This document shows positions 34,376 through 43,715 of a stretch of DNA of 64,000 bases, piece after piece (positions within the stretch are counted from its first letter, which is position 1; every line of letters starts with the position of its first letter). The stretch spans positions 682,001-746,000 of the forward strand of contig NZ_OMPD01000009.1 of the NCBI RefSeq assembly GCF_900312745.1, in the 5' to 3' direction. Under the pieces are notes generated by a model. That model worked only from the letters and a program-made list of their open reading frames with translations. It was not told the DNA's origin and made no database searches. This DNA is from Aquimarina sp. AU58 (GTDB taxonomy: Bacteria > Bacteroidota > Bacteroidia > Flavobacteriales > Flavobacteriaceae). Made by a program: the position numbers and the translations under genes.

Positions 34376-34999
34376 TTAATAAATTCTGGTTTCTTCAATA
34401 ATTAATTCTTCGTTTTTCAAAAAAGACTGGTTGCCATCAATTAAACAATGAACCATAGTTCTACTTTCAAAATGTTTTAAAGAAGAATCAATATCATCAA
34501 TTTCGTTTCCGTCGATGATTATCTCTGCAATGTTGCCGATAACGTAAGGAGCAGTGTTTTTTAAAGTCCCGCAATTATGCCCAAAATCAATGATCGTATT
34601 GTCAAAATTATTATCCACTGCATGTACATACTCGTGTACAATAGTATTACTTATCGAACTTGTATCTCGGTATAATTTTCTGGAATTAAGAAAAAGATTA
34701 TTGGGTTTACTCTTTACAAAGTATCCAAGTACTTTGCTAAATCTCCATCTTGGTTTGTATAGTTTAACTTCGACTTCCAAGCTGGTGTTTTGAATGATAT
34801 CAGCAATTTCTTGCGGAGTTTTTTTCGAACAATTAAAATTAGTATGTTGCCTTATTAATTCGTAAAATTCATTAGAATATAATACTTCATTAGCATCTTC
34901 GACTGCTAACTTAACTTGTTCATAGTTCCCTTTGTAATTGATTTTCATATTTGTGTGTTGTAATTGAACACTCAAAAGTTGTAATTCTTCTAAAGGCAT
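34376..34999 (-). CDS. Putative HExxH zinc metallopeptidase-like protein
   Basis: 207 residues (an internal ATG at 34948, MKINYKGNYEQVKL, is an equally plausible start). HEYVHAVDNNF gives a HExxH zinc site; the later FGHNCG and EIIIDGNEID regions could supply a third ligand. No signal peptide or other domain. No named family recognised; the size suggests a minimal zincin. It is the last gene before the array ends. Confidence 0.62.
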   Translation of the reverse strand: MPLEELQLLSVQLQHTNMKINYKGNYEQVKLAVEDANEVLYSNEFYELIRQHTNFNCSKKTPQEIADIIQNTSLEVEVKLYKPRWRFSKVLGYFVKSKPNNLFLNSRKLYRDTSSISNTIVHEYVHAVDNNFDNTIIDFGHNCGTLKNTAPYVIGNIAEIIIDGNEIDDIDSSLKHFESRTMVHCLIDGNQSFLKNEELIIEETRIY

Positions 35000-35039
35000 T
35001 CAATACCCTGTATTGGGTATTTTTATGAAAAAGGGAGGT

Positions 35040-35348
35040 GCGATTGTGGGGATTAGGTGTGTGAGGTGGTAGGTAGTAGGTCTGGGATGTTAGGTCTGAG
35101 GTGTTAGGCGTACCCTTCGGCTACGCCTGTCCTGAGCCCTTCGATACACTCAGGACAAGTTTGTCGAAGGGCTCAGGGTACGGATATGAATCATCAAAAC
35201 ATGCACTCTTCACGTACCCTGAGCGTAGTCGAAGGGTACAGTATGGGTATGTCACATCGAGTGCGTGAGGAACGAGCGTGTATCGAGATGGATTTGAAAA
35301 CGATAATATGATGGATTCTCGATAGCTCAGGACAGGCACGTCGAAGGG
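35040..35348. repeat. AGGT-rich low-complexity stretch and REP-like cluster
   Basis: 35040-35108 is built of degenerate GGTAGTAGGTCTG/GGTGTTAGG units, like 31915-31976. 35108-35345 carries REP-like units (GAGCCCTTCGATACACTC, GTTTGTCGAAGGGCTCAGGG, TACCCTGAGCGTAGTCGAAG) and one GAGTGCGTGAGGAACGAGCG unit. The gap 35000-35348 contains no gene. Confidence 0.65.
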
Positions 35349-36803
35349 TTACTTCGAACTTATTTTTTTAATCGCAAACTCTAGTTGTGTGTCTCTATGG
35401 GTAAGGAAATCGGGGTAGGTTTGTACCACTTTATCATCGGGTTGTATGCCATCACCATACTGCTCATCGGGTAGTTGTCGAACATCCTGCTCCAGGTCAA
35501 CTATCGAGAATTTAAGTTCTAATTTAGAATGGGGCAATTCATAATGTACAGGGATATGTCCCGTATGGCCATAGTACCCGCCCAGTGTTTCTTCGCCGAT
35601 TACAATAGTATCATCGTCGCTTTTTACCAAACTGGCAAATAGAGAGCCTGCCGACGCTACAGGAGGATCAATCAAAAGTACCAGATCGCCTGTAAATGCA
35701 TTTGGTTTGGGTTGCCAGGCAGGATTAAAGGTAGCGTTTTGATAATAGTTACCATCCTTAAAAATCGAATGTTCTTCTTTTAATTCTTTGGCCAGTTCAT
35801 CGATATCATCATCGAGATAATAATTAGGAAAAGGAACTTCCTGAAAAAGAGTATGTGCCGTAGTGTTTTCTCTAAAACTTCGATCGGTGAGATAGGAGTA
35901 CAGTAATAAGTCGTTGGGATCATTACCGCCGCCATTGCCTCTTACATCTACGATTAGCTTTTGGGTATGGTTATCTTTTAGCGCTACAAAAACCGAATCC
36001 AAAAAGGTGGCGTACTGCTTATGGCCTTCAGATTCGGGTCCTCCCATAGCAAAGGTGTTGATGTTTAGATACCCGATGCTGTCTTTGTAGGTAAAGAAGT
36101 AATCTTTGGTAATACGGTTATCATATGCCGCAGAATGCCGCTTTTGATAATTGTTAAAAAAGGTAATGTAATCTACACTTTGCACCGTAGCAGATGTAGA
36201 TTCTGCTTTATTTTGGTACTGCAATGTAAATTGCTGTTGCTCCCCAAAGACCAAATACATATAAAAAGCAAACCAGTCAGAATCCAGATCGGTATACTTA
36301 CCGGTTTGGTTATACCCATCGGTGCTTATAAAATGCCCGCAGCGTTTTGCGACTTCGTCTATAGGCATTTTGTTGATAGCCAGGACTTCGCTACCCATAG
36401 CAATACCATTGTAGGTGTAATTTGTATAGAGTTTTCCATCGATATATTTTAATGGGATAGGAAAGAAAATGTCTTTTTTATTTAATGCCTCATCCAAAGC
36501 CTCGGGATAGGTCAGGCCGTTATGGCAACTCCCTGTGTAATCAATAACATTCCAAAGTAGGGTATAGAACTCGCGATAAGTGGTAGTCTCAGAAATCTGA
36601 GCTTTATTGGCAGCAAAAGCACTATCTACCTGTTCTTTTTTTCGATATTTATAAAGCCCTGCATTCGCTTCTTCATATATAGATTGAAAGAGGAGAAAAT
36701 CTTCTTCCATTTGATCGGGGGTCATAGCGAATAGCGGATCTTTTTTTTCAGCTTTGCATGAAAAAAGAAGGATGATACTAAGGATTGCAATAAGATGCTT
36801 CAT
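35349..36803 (-). CDS. S41-family peptidase-like lipoprotein
   Basis: 484 residues from ATG 36803 (MKHLIAILSIILLFSC, lipoprotein signal). The open frame extends 165 bases upstream but overlaps the next gene, which supports this start. KLIVDVRGNGGGNDPND and VLLIDPPVASAGSLFASLVK, then VIGEETLGGYYGHTG, are the tail-protease (S41) core; the nucleophile is probably Ser in ASAGS. No clear PDZ domain. It would cleave envelope proteins at their C-termini. The AraC gene directly upstream is on the same strand. Confidence 0.87.
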   Translation of the reverse strand: MKHLIAILSIILLFSCKAEKKDPLFAMTPDQMEEDFLLFQSIYEEANAGLYKYRKKEQVDSAFAANKAQISETTTYREFYTLLWNVIDYTGSCHNGLTYPEALDEALNKKDIFFPIPLKYIDGKLYTNYTYNGIAMGSEVLAINKMPIDEVAKRCGHFISTDGYNQTGKYTDLDSDWFAFYMYLVFGEQQQFTLQYQNKAESTSATVQSVDYITFFNNYQKRHSAAYDNRITKDYFFTYKDSIGYLNINTFAMGGPESEGHKQYATFLDSVFVALKDNHTQKLIVDVRGNGGGNDPNDLLLYSYLTDRSFRENTTAHTLFQEVPFPNYYLDDDIDELAKELKEEHSIFKDGNYYQNATFNPAWQPKPNAFTGDLVLLIDPPVASAGSLFASLVKSDDDTIVIGEETLGGYYGHTGHIPVHYELPHSKLELKFSIVDLEQDVRQLPDEQYGDGIQPDDKVVQTYPDFLTHRDTQLEFAIKKISSK

Positions 36804-36867
36804 ATATAACTGATTTCTACAAAGAACGAGGCATCTTGTGTAACAGGCTTGTATAATATTGACAATT

Positions 36868-37629
36868 TTATAATAACCGATCCTGAAATACTTTGGGGGA
36901 TATACCAATATACCTTTTAAAAGTCCTCGAAAAATGAGCCATATCGGTAAAGTTATACTGGTAAGCAATCTGGGTAAGTTCTGAGTTTTTATGGATAGCT
37001 GTTTTGGCAGCCATGATCTTTTTCATTAACAGGTAGTTTATCGGTGTTAAACCCGTCTCTGTTCTAAATTTTCTGGTAAAACTAAACTTGTTGATATTGG
37101 CGATTTTGGCCAGATCTTCTAAAGAGATTTTTTGAGTGAGGTTGTTTTCGATATAACAAGTAATGGTATTAAAATCCCGAATGCAATCATCATAATGATA
37201 AGCCAAAACAGTAGAGTATAGGCTTAGTTGCCGGATAAAGCTTTTTAAATACTGCTCGGTTATGGGTAGATCGTGTTTTTCCTGGGCTTCTTTTAATTGA
37301 AAAAACAATCGAATTAAGGTGTTATCATGAATAACGCGTTCTGAAAAGTGTAAGGTCTTACCATTAAGAAAGAATTTTACCACATCATTAGAGAGATAAA
37401 GTGTATCAAAACTCACCCCAATATCTTTGTCTAAAACAGGCGTGGTATGTACCTCGTAAGGATGTGTAACAGAAATGGCGCCGGCACTACATAATAAGGT
37501 TTGGTGCTGTAATTGCGTTTGCTCGATTCCCGAACGAACATAAGAGATACAAAACGTATCGTGATAATGCATCGGGAAATCCTGCGCTTGATCTGTAATG
37601 GATAAAAATTCAAGATTATCTAATGGCAT
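36868..37629 (-). CDS. AraC-family transcriptional regulator
   Basis: 253 residues. The N-terminus has a cupin-like fold (FPMHYHDTFCISYVRSGIEQ). The C-terminal helices SLEDLAKIANINKFSFTRKF and LTQIAYQYNFTDMAHFSRTF, ending GISPKVFQDRLL, form the two helix-turn-helices. It lies 65 bases upstream of the S41 peptidase gene in the same direction and probably regulates it or shares its transcript. The inducer is unknown. Confidence 0.9.
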   Translation of the reverse strand: MPLDNLEFLSITDQAQDFPMHYHDTFCISYVRSGIEQTQLQHQTLLCSAGAISVTHPYEVHTTPVLDKDIGVSFDTLYLSNDVVKFFLNGKTLHFSERVIHDNTLIRLFFQLKEAQEKHDLPITEQYLKSFIRQLSLYSTVLAYHYDDCIRDFNTITCYIENNLTQKISLEDLAKIANINKFSFTRKFRTETGLTPINYLLMKKIMAAKTAIHKNSELTQIAYQYNFTDMAHFSRTFKRYIGISPKVFQDRLL

Positions 37630-37707
37630 GGTATGATCTGATCTCAGGTTAAATTTTTCAGGAAATTAGCAAATTTATGCGATAGACCACACAACTCACC
37701 TCTTTTT

Positions 37708-39192
37708 TTATTGATGTACCAGCTGCAAAGTGTTTTCATATAGCGTACTACCTTCGACCTTAGTCTTTATCCAGGCATAAAAACTCATATCAAAAATATC
37801 TTCGTTTTCGGGAGTAGGAGTGGTGAGTGTAGTATACATCTTATCCTTAAATGCTGCTGTGGTGACCACCTCTGGTTTGCGGTAATATATAGTGGCTAGT
37901 TTTAGGAATTCTGATGCTCGCGTTTCTCTATTGCTTTTAAGATAAGCACCATGTTTCTTTTTAAAACTGTTAACTCTGGATTCTACGATATCGATATGAT
38001 CCAATTCTATACGCAACAGGATCTCGATCAGATTTTTCTTAATTACCCAGGCCAGGCCAGCTTTTTCGGTATACCAGTGATCACTGTGGTAAAAATCATT
38101 AAGAATACCCAGGGCTTCTTTACACTGTTGTTGCTGAAAATAATATACAATGTGACTTAGCTTAAGATCCAGAATATAGGCAATCTGGTCTTTGTATTTC
38201 TCGTAATCAAAGGTGTCTAAGATCATGATTGCATCTTTTGCCCGGCCAGTATAATTAAGATTAAGTGAGTGTAGTAAGGTATATTGCGGAAAAAATCGCT
38301 TGTAATACTTGTCCTGGTGTTTTTTCATCTCCTCATGCATAAGGGCCAGGTACTGCTGCGAGGTCGTAAAATCTTTACTCCTAAAATAAGAATTGGCTAC
38401 ATAATACAGAATCTGGATATGGTAGAAGAGGTGTTTGTCGATTACATCTTCTTTGGTGTCTATTTGTGTATAGACTTCTTCTACAAAAGGAAGTATGGCA
38501 CGATAATCCCTGGTGATATGAGCCGTTTGATTTGTAATCTCCAGGATCTTAAATAAGGATCGAAACGTAAGATCTTGTGTGATCGATAATCCAAACCTGG
38601 ATAAGGTGTTTTTTATAATCGGTACGGCATCTCTTCGTTGTTTCATGAGTTCGTGCTGCACAGTGGCATAAAACAGGTTTAGGTTTTCTTCTTGTTGTAG
38701 CGATTTTTTATTACTCCTGAAATTAGCAAATAAAGCCTCTATTGCTATCCCGCGATTAAGATGAGCGTATTGAATCTGGGTGTAGTAAATCTCATTTAGG
38801 ATACTGAAAAGTGCATAGGTTTTGGCCTTTTGCTCGGCTTTGGCAATGGTTTTAAAAGCAATTTTATATTGTTTCTGTTCAAAGAAACTCCTGCTGGCTC
38901 TAAGGAGCTTAAGAGTTTCCATCTCTTCTGAAGTTTCTTCCTCAAAACTTTTTGCGGCAATAAAATCAATGAGCGTATCATGCAATCTTTTGCATAGTGC
39001 GTGATAAGCGCCCTTGGCTCTTTTACCATAAATCTGAATATCGAGATCTTTAGCAGTTGATGTGGTATCCAAAAGCTTAAACAGTTGTATGTTTTTGGTA
39101 TCGTTTCTTTTATTCTTTTGCCGCAATATCGCGATGAAATTTCGCTTCGATTCGTCGGATAAGGTGTGGATTATAGAAGAAATAACATGCAT
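37708..39192 (-). CDS. Helical-repeat protein, 494 residues, unknown function
   Basis: Almost entirely helical, cytoplasmic. Segments such as QKQYKIAFKTIAKAEQKAKT and YFRSKDFTTSQQYLALMHEE have TPR-like spacing. The N-terminal DESKRNFIAILRQKNKRNDT then TKNIQLFKLLD and YGKRAKGAYHALCKRLHDTL are conserved in a family of large flavobacterial proteins of unknown role, as I recall. It may act as a scaffold. The adjacent YiaA-like gene is divergent. Confidence 0.75.
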   Translation of the reverse strand: MHVISSIIHTLSDESKRNFIAILRQKNKRNDTKNIQLFKLLDTTSTAKDLDIQIYGKRAKGAYHALCKRLHDTLIDFIAAKSFEEETSEEMETLKLLRASRSFFEQKQYKIAFKTIAKAEQKAKTYALFSILNEIYYTQIQYAHLNRGIAIEALFANFRSNKKSLQQEENLNLFYATVQHELMKQRRDAVPIIKNTLSRFGLSITQDLTFRSLFKILEITNQTAHITRDYRAILPFVEEVYTQIDTKEDVIDKHLFYHIQILYYVANSYFRSKDFTTSQQYLALMHEEMKKHQDKYYKRFFPQYTLLHSLNLNYTGRAKDAIMILDTFDYEKYKDQIAYILDLKLSHIVYYFQQQQCKEALGILNDFYHSDHWYTEKAGLAWVIKKNLIEILLRIELDHIDIVESRVNSFKKKHGAYLKSNRETRASEFLKLATIYYRKPEVVTTAAFKDKMYTTLTTPTPENEDIFDMSFYAWIKTKVEGSTLYENTLQLVHQ

Positions 39193-39359
39193 TGTATCGT
39201 AAGTATAATTTTGATAAAGATACTATGAATATTGATACAATTAGATTATTAACATAAATATATCGTAAGTTTTTATTGAAAATAGAATTTTATATCAACG
39301 CATATCATCGCACATTTGTCCTGTTCGAATGAACAATTGAATCATCAAAATCAATTATT

Positions 39360-39836
39360 ATGAATTACAAATTTAGTAACGATGTATCCGAGGATACCGT
39401 AATCGAAAATGTAGAAAAGAAAGAAAACAAAGTATATGACCAAAAGCCAACACCGGCTTTTATATCAGCATCATGGTCTGCACTGTTTATAGGAATGATA
39501 TCCTATTGCACCGGATTATGGAATGCGGGTATGGTACTTAACGAGAAAGGATACTACTTTACCATCCTGCTATTTGGATTGTTCTCTGCCGTATCTGTGC
39601 AAAAAAGTGTTAGAGATAGGCTAGAGGGGATCCCTGTTACCGATATCTATTACGGAATTAGCTGGTTTACTACGCTTACCTCTATTTTATTGCTGATTAT
39701 CGGCCTGTGGAATGCCGATCTGGAGCTTAGTGAAAAAGGGTTTTATGGGATGTCTTTTACCCTTAGTTTATTTGCTGCCATTGCAGTGCAGAAGAATACC
39801 AGGGATAAAAAGTTTATCGAAAACAGTGAGGAGTAA
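39360..39836 (+). CDS. YiaA/YiaB-like inner-membrane protein
   Basis: 158 residues, four transmembrane helices in two similar halves: [20 protein letters not shown] plus [15 protein letters not shown], then [20 protein letters not shown] plus [15 protein letters not shown]. GLWNAxMxLxEKGYY recurs in both halves, as in the duplicated YiaA/YiaB domain. Role unknown. The gene stands alone and is followed by a REP-like element and a terminator. Confidence 0.9.
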   Translation: MNYKFSNDVSEDTVIENVEKKENKVYDQKPTPAFISASWSALFIGMISYCTGLWNAGMVLNEKGYYFTILLFGLFSAVSVQKSVRDRLEGIPVTDIYYGISWFTTLTSILLLIIGLWNADLELSEKGFYGMSFTLSLFAAIAVQKNTRDKKFIENSEE

Positions 39837-39879
39837 TTAAATCCGAATTATCAATGACGTTAAGTTAAGCTTTTAGCTG

Positions 39880-39978
39880 TCAGTCTGAGCCCTTCGATAA
39901 ACTCAGGACAAACCTGTCGAAGACATTTGAAAACACAAATTTGAAAAGCACTTCGACAGGCTCAGTGTGACAAGAAAT
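39880..39978. repeat. REP-like palindromic element
   Basis: GTCAGTCTGAGCCCTTCGAT ... CGAAGACATTTGAAAAC ... AGCACTTCGACAGGCTCAGT, an imperfect stem-loop with TGAGCC/GGCTCA ends. The element recurs at 42305-42400 and 52970-53045. It lies in the 39837-40164 gap, which otherwise holds the terminator at 40105. Confidence 0.75.
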
Positions 39979-40104
39979 TTTAAATATTATCCTTAACTAA
40001 ACGACGTTGCCGAATTGTGCATTAGTACTTCGATATAAAGGGTAACAAAGTGAAATCAAAAGAAGGGACCTTAGGGAGGCTTGAGGTCTCTTGTTTTGAT
40101 GATT

Positions 40105-40140
40105 AAAAAAGACGGCCGTGTGGCTGCGGCTGTCTTTTTA
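40105..40140 (+). terminator. Rho-independent-like terminator
   Basis: AAAAAAGACGGCCG and CGGCTGTCTTTTTA form a strong GC stem with T-run, 25 bases before the next gene. It may stop read-through from the YiaA-like gene; an upstream GGGACCTTAGGGAGGCTTGA segment is unexplained. Confidence 0.75.
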
Positions 40141-40164
40141 TAATCACTAATAAGTCTAATAAAG

Positions 40165-40521
40165 ATGAAAGAAATCAAAAATGTAGTACTTATAATCAAT
40201 GTATTGTCTTTTGTAATCACTTTAGGGTGTTACGGAATTATGGGAGAGAAAGATGGGCTATTTGCTCAAATTTTTCTTGGCGGTATTCAGCTTAGTATTG
40301 GGCTGGGTTTTTTTATTCAATGGAAAAAGCGAAGTGCCATGGTAAAAAAGAATGTACTGGTATACTGGGGTATAGTTTTGTTATATGGTGTTTTATTTCA
40401 AATGGAAATAAATGATCTACATATGAATAGTAATAGAGAGTTGATTTTCTTAGAGATTATACCCATGTGTATCGCCGCGTATTCTGTGTTTATTACATAT
40501 CTGAATATAAAAGATAAGTAG
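40165..40521 (+). CDS. Small integral membrane protein, 118 residues
   Basis: Four predicted transmembrane helices: VVLIINVLSFVITLGCYGIM, FAQIFLGGIQLSIGLGFFI, VYWGIVLLYGVLFQM and LIFLEIIPMCIAAYSVFITY. Short charged loops. No recognised family. It precedes the DUF2157/GDYXXLXY genes by 131 bases on the same strand, but the gap is long enough for a separate promoter. Confidence 0.75.
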   Translation: MKEIKNVVLIINVLSFVITLGCYGIMGEKDGLFAQIFLGGIQLSIGLGFFIQWKKRSAMVKKNVLVYWGIVLLYGVLFQMEINDLHMNSNRELIFLEIIPMCIAAYSVFITYLNIKDK

Positions 40522-40652
40522 AGATGAGTGCAAAACTGGTGCATATTGTAATTTGTAAGTATTCCTGTATACAGTTGTATTGATTGACATTTTAATACTT
40601 TTTAATTCTAAAATGCACAACGGATTAAAAGTCCACTAAACAACATAATATT

Positions 40653-41933
40653 ATGAGTTCAAAATTTAATAAAGAGCTGCAAACACTGGTAGGAGATAAG
40701 ATTATTTCTCCCGAGCTTGCAGATAAAATAGAGCAATACTATGCTACCAAAGATGTGGGAAAGCCTAATAAGCTATTTATGATCTTTGGGATTTTTGGAG
40801 CATTATTAGTCGGGTCCGGTATTATTTTAATGCTGGCACACAATTGGGATGATTTTTCGCGATTAACAAAAACAATTTTAGCATTTGGCCCCTTGCTATT
40901 GGGGCAGATCTTTACAGGATTTTCGATTCTAAAAAATAAAAGCGCCACCTGGAAAGAAGCCTCGGGGACTTTTCTGTTTTTTGCAGTGGGTGCCTGCATG
41001 GCATTGGTAAGTCAGATCTATAATATCCCGGGAGAATTAGGCTCTTTTTTACTTACCTGGATTATCCTCTGCTTGCCATTGGTATACCTGTTACGATCAC
41101 ATGCAGTGGCCTTGCTTACCATATTACTAAGTACATACTATGCTGTAGAGGTTGGATTATGGAACTATAGAAATACAGAAACTCCCTGGTTGTATATTGC
41201 TTTTATTGGGGCTGTGTTACCATATTACTACAGGCTTATCACAACAAATACGGCCAGCAATACGGTTACCATTTTTACCTGGATTTTACCAGCAAGTATC
41301 ACAATTGCATTAAGTGCATTTATCGGTCGTAGTGAAGATCTTGGTTTTGTGATGTATATCACCATGTTTGGACTCTTATATACGATAGGAAGACTTCCTG
41401 TATTTAAAGAGTTACGAACACTTAGAAATGGTTTTTTGATCATTGGTTCACTAGGGACTGTAGTATTGTTGATGATCTTTACGTTTCGTTGGATATGGGA
41501 CGAACTCCCAGAGACATTTACTTATGATACTCAGGAGCTCTATACAGCAGTAGTAGTATTCTTGTTGAGTATCTCTGTGTTGGGGTATACGGTTATAAAA
41601 AAGGGAATACGGGCTGTTAATCTGTTTCAGGTAGCTTTTGTAGTCTTCCTGTTAGTGTATTTCTTACTTCAGGATACAGGTGTTTTACCGGTTGTATTAA
41701 TGAATGCATTAGTGTTTGCCCTGGGGATGTCTGCCATAAAAATCGGAGCAGATAAATTTAACTTCGGGATCCTTAACTATGGATTATTGATCATTTCGAT
41801 ATTGATTATCTGTAGGTTTTTTGATACCGGAATGAGCTTTGTTGTTAGAGGAATTTTGTTTGTGATGGTAGGAGCAGGGTTCTTTTTAACCAATTATATC
41901 ATGCTAAAAAAACAACAACGTATTAAGAAGTAA
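40653..41933 (+). CDS. DUF2157 membrane protein
   Basis: 426 residues. The N-terminal cytoplasmic segment (VGDKIISPELADKIEQYYAT) precedes about 12 hydrophobic helices. GSGIILMLAHNWDDFSRLTK is the hallmark of DUF2157. In many bacteria this gene is followed by DUF4401 and GDYXXLXY genes; here only GDYXXLXY follows, 490 bases away. The function of the set is unknown. Confidence 0.9.
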   Translation: MSSKFNKELQTLVGDKIISPELADKIEQYYATKDVGKPNKLFMIFGIFGALLVGSGIILMLAHNWDDFSRLTKTILAFGPLLLGQIFTGFSILKNKSATWKEASGTFLFFAVGACMALVSQIYNIPGELGSFLLTWIILCLPLVYLLRSHAVALLTILLSTYYAVEVGLWNYRNTETPWLYIAFIGAVLPYYYRLITTNTASNTVTIFTWILPASITIALSAFIGRSEDLGFVMYITMFGLLYTIGRLPVFKELRTLRNGFLIIGSLGTVVLLMIFTFRWIWDELPETFTYDTQELYTAVVVFLLSISVLGYTVIKKGIRAVNLFQVAFVVFLLVYFLLQDTGVLPVVLMNALVFALGMSAIKIGADKFNFGILNYGLLIISILIICRFFDTGMSFVVRGILFVMVGAGFFLTNYIMLKKQQRIKK

Positions 41934-42304
41934 TTTGATGATATACTCTAACATAAATAATGTATTGTCGTTTAGTTAAACTTAGCTGTCAGTCTGAGAC
42001 ATCCAATAAAAATTTTATCCAGTGTTAAAACTGACGTTCCAAAGCAGAGCTTTGAAATCTTTTTTCACCAGTATAAGGTTTGTTTTGCGTTTGCAACATC
42101 TATGAAGCCCTGGAAAGATTTTAGCACAATAAATCTGGTTTTCAGTGAAATTGAAAAATACCTTGAAAAAGTGCCTTTTCTTTTGGTTCTGTTTGCTGCC
42201 GAGCAAGCAAAGAAAATGAACAGAAAGCCAAAACAAAGGAAATTAGATGAAGTTTATGAGTATATAAGTTTATGAAAAACAAATCATTATTAAATACGTC
42301 AATG

Positions 42305-42400
42305 GTAGCCTGTCGAAGACATTTGAAAACGCAAATTTGAAAGCACTTCGACAAGGCCCGTCCTGAGTTTATCGAAGGACTCAGTGTGACAAGAGATATT
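42305..42400. repeat. REP-like element in a 489-base gap
   Basis: GCCTGTCGAAGACATTTGAA ... GCACTTCGACAAGGCCCGTC ... TTTATCGAAGGACTCAGTG, close to the 39880 element. To the left, 41995-42250 is AT-rich sequence with no convincing gene; short antisense frames there (rich in Cys/Lys/Phe) have no start context. Confidence 0.7.
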
Positions 42401-42422
42401 AAAAACAATAAAAAAAGAACAG

Positions 42423-42968
42423 ATGAAACCGATTTATTTTATAGTATTTATAGTCTTGGCAGTAGTACAAATTGGTACTCCGCTAAAGATGATTTTTGAT
42501 AACGAGGATATCCTGATATCGGGTACTGCATATAAATTTAAAACCAGACCTATTGATCCTACAGATCCGTTTAGAGGGAAATATATTACACTTCAGTTTG
42601 AAATGGACTCTTTTACAACATCAGATACTACTTATGTATACGGAGATAAGGTACGAGTGTATATAGAAAATGATGATGAAGGCTTTGCAAAAGTTGTTCA
42701 GATAAGTAGAGAACCTCTTGATATTGGTGGTGATTATGTTATGGCCAAAGTAACGAATACGTATAATGATGAAATACAGTTTGAGCTACCATTTGATAGA
42801 TTTTATATGGAAGAAACCAAAGCATATGATGCAGAAAAAGCCTATAGAGATGTAAATAGAAATAATAAAAAAGATGATGTCTATGCGGTGGTATATGTTA
42901 AAGATGGTGCATCGGTTTTAGAAGATGTAATTATCGAAGGGATACCGATACAGGAGTATGTAGAATGA
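42423..42968 (+). CDS. GDYXXLXY-domain membrane-anchored protein
   Basis: 181 residues. An N-terminal helix (IYFIVFIVLAVVQIGTPLKM) anchors it. YKFKTRPIDPTDPFRGKYIT is the conserved core (RPxDPxDxFRGxY) of GDYXXLXY proteins, which usually pair with DUF2157 and DUF4401 membrane proteins. Function unknown. It is the second visible member of that set here; DUF4401 is absent. Confidence 0.9.
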   Translation: MKPIYFIVFIVLAVVQIGTPLKMIFDNEDILISGTAYKFKTRPIDPTDPFRGKYITLQFEMDSFTTSDTTYVYGDKVRVYIENDDEGFAKVVQISREPLDIGGDYVMAKVTNTYNDEIQFELPFDRFYMEETKAYDAEKAYRDVNRNNKKDDVYAVVYVKDGASVLEDVIIEGIPIQEYVE

Positions 42969-43025
42969 GTTGTTATGTATTAATCCTAATTTGTTTCGGG
43001 ATCAAGTGTTTTTTCATTCCAATAA

Positions 43026-43125
43026 GTTGTCATCCCAGACTTGATCTGGGATCCACTTTTAGAGATGGATTATGGATTCCGGCTGAAGTCTATGCTGAGC
43101 GTAGACGAAGTGCCGGAATGACAAA
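43026..43125. repeat. Palindromic element with TGTCAT/ATGACA ends
   Basis: TGTCATCCCAGACTTGATCT, GGGATCC (stem ATCCCAGA/TCTGGGAT) to GCCGGAATGACAA. A relative lies at about 1296-1330. It occupies the 42969-43285 gap; a 67-codon frame through it is only repeat sequence. Confidence 0.7.
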
Positions 43126-43285
43126 GAGTGATTGTATTACAACAAATCGAATTGACGCTTTTTTATAAGATGAATCAAAATACATAACAAGTGTAAAATG
43201 ATAAAAATCACATTTTTAATATTCCCAAATTAAACCTTTTTGTAATTCTAAGGTCTTATGATTAGAAATCAAAATAGTAAGGAAT

Positions 43286-43630
43286 ATGAAAAATGTAATG
43301 AAAATAGTGGTGCCGGTTGTATTGTTTGGGTTTTTAATGACGTCTTGTGCTACTGCGGTACAAGTGCGTCCGGCACGAGGAGTTGTGGTTACCAAAGTAC
43401 ATCACCCTAAAATTATAGTGCATAAAAATGTAAACTATTATAGAAGCGCAGGTGTATGGTATGTAAAAAAAAATAGAGCTTATAAACGAGTTAGCGTTCC
43501 TGCTGGAGTACGGGTGGCTACCCTACCCAGAGGATATAAGACAGTAAAAGTAAGAGGTGTAAAATATTACAGATGTAAAGGAGTATACTACAAGAGATCA
43601 GGTAGAAAATATGTTGTAGTACATGTATAG
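43286..43630 (+). CDS. Small basic lipoprotein (DUF6515-like)
   Basis: 114 residues. Lipoprotein signal VVLFGFLMTSC. The mature part is rich in Lys, Arg, Tyr and Val, with repeated strands: VNYYRSAGVWYVKKNRAYKR, then VKVRGVKYYRCKGVYYKRSG. The YY-x-x-x-G-V-(W/Y)Y pattern is as in DUF6515. Likely outer-membrane-anchored; role unknown. Confidence 0.82.
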   Translation: MKNVMKIVVPVVLFGFLMTSCATAVQVRPARGVVVTKVHHPKIIVHKNVNYYRSAGVWYVKKNRAYKRVSVPAGVRVATLPRGYKTVKVRGVKYYRCKGVYYKRSGRKYVVVHV

Positions 43631-43664
43631 TTGTTGCATTGAGTTGGTTAGTTAGTTTTGATGG

Positions 43665-43696
43665 GGATACCCCGGCGTGAATACGTCGGGGTATCC
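43665..43696. terminator. Strong stem-loop between convergent genes
   Basis: GGATACCCCGGCG and CGTCGGGGTATCC pair with a 6-base loop and one mismatch. It lies between two convergent genes (35 bases after one stop, 20 before the other) without a T-run, so it may act in both directions. Confidence 0.6.
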
Positions 43697-43715
43697 GTTA
43701 TATCAGAACCTGTAA

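Noticed and set aside
42015-42408. Minus-strand frames of 73 and 88 codons
   Set aside because: Composition and lack of start context suggest chance frames over AT-rich repeat DNA.
42965-43168. 67-codon plus-strand frame after the GDYXXLXY gene
   Set aside because: It crosses a dispersed palindromic element and has no relation to known proteins.
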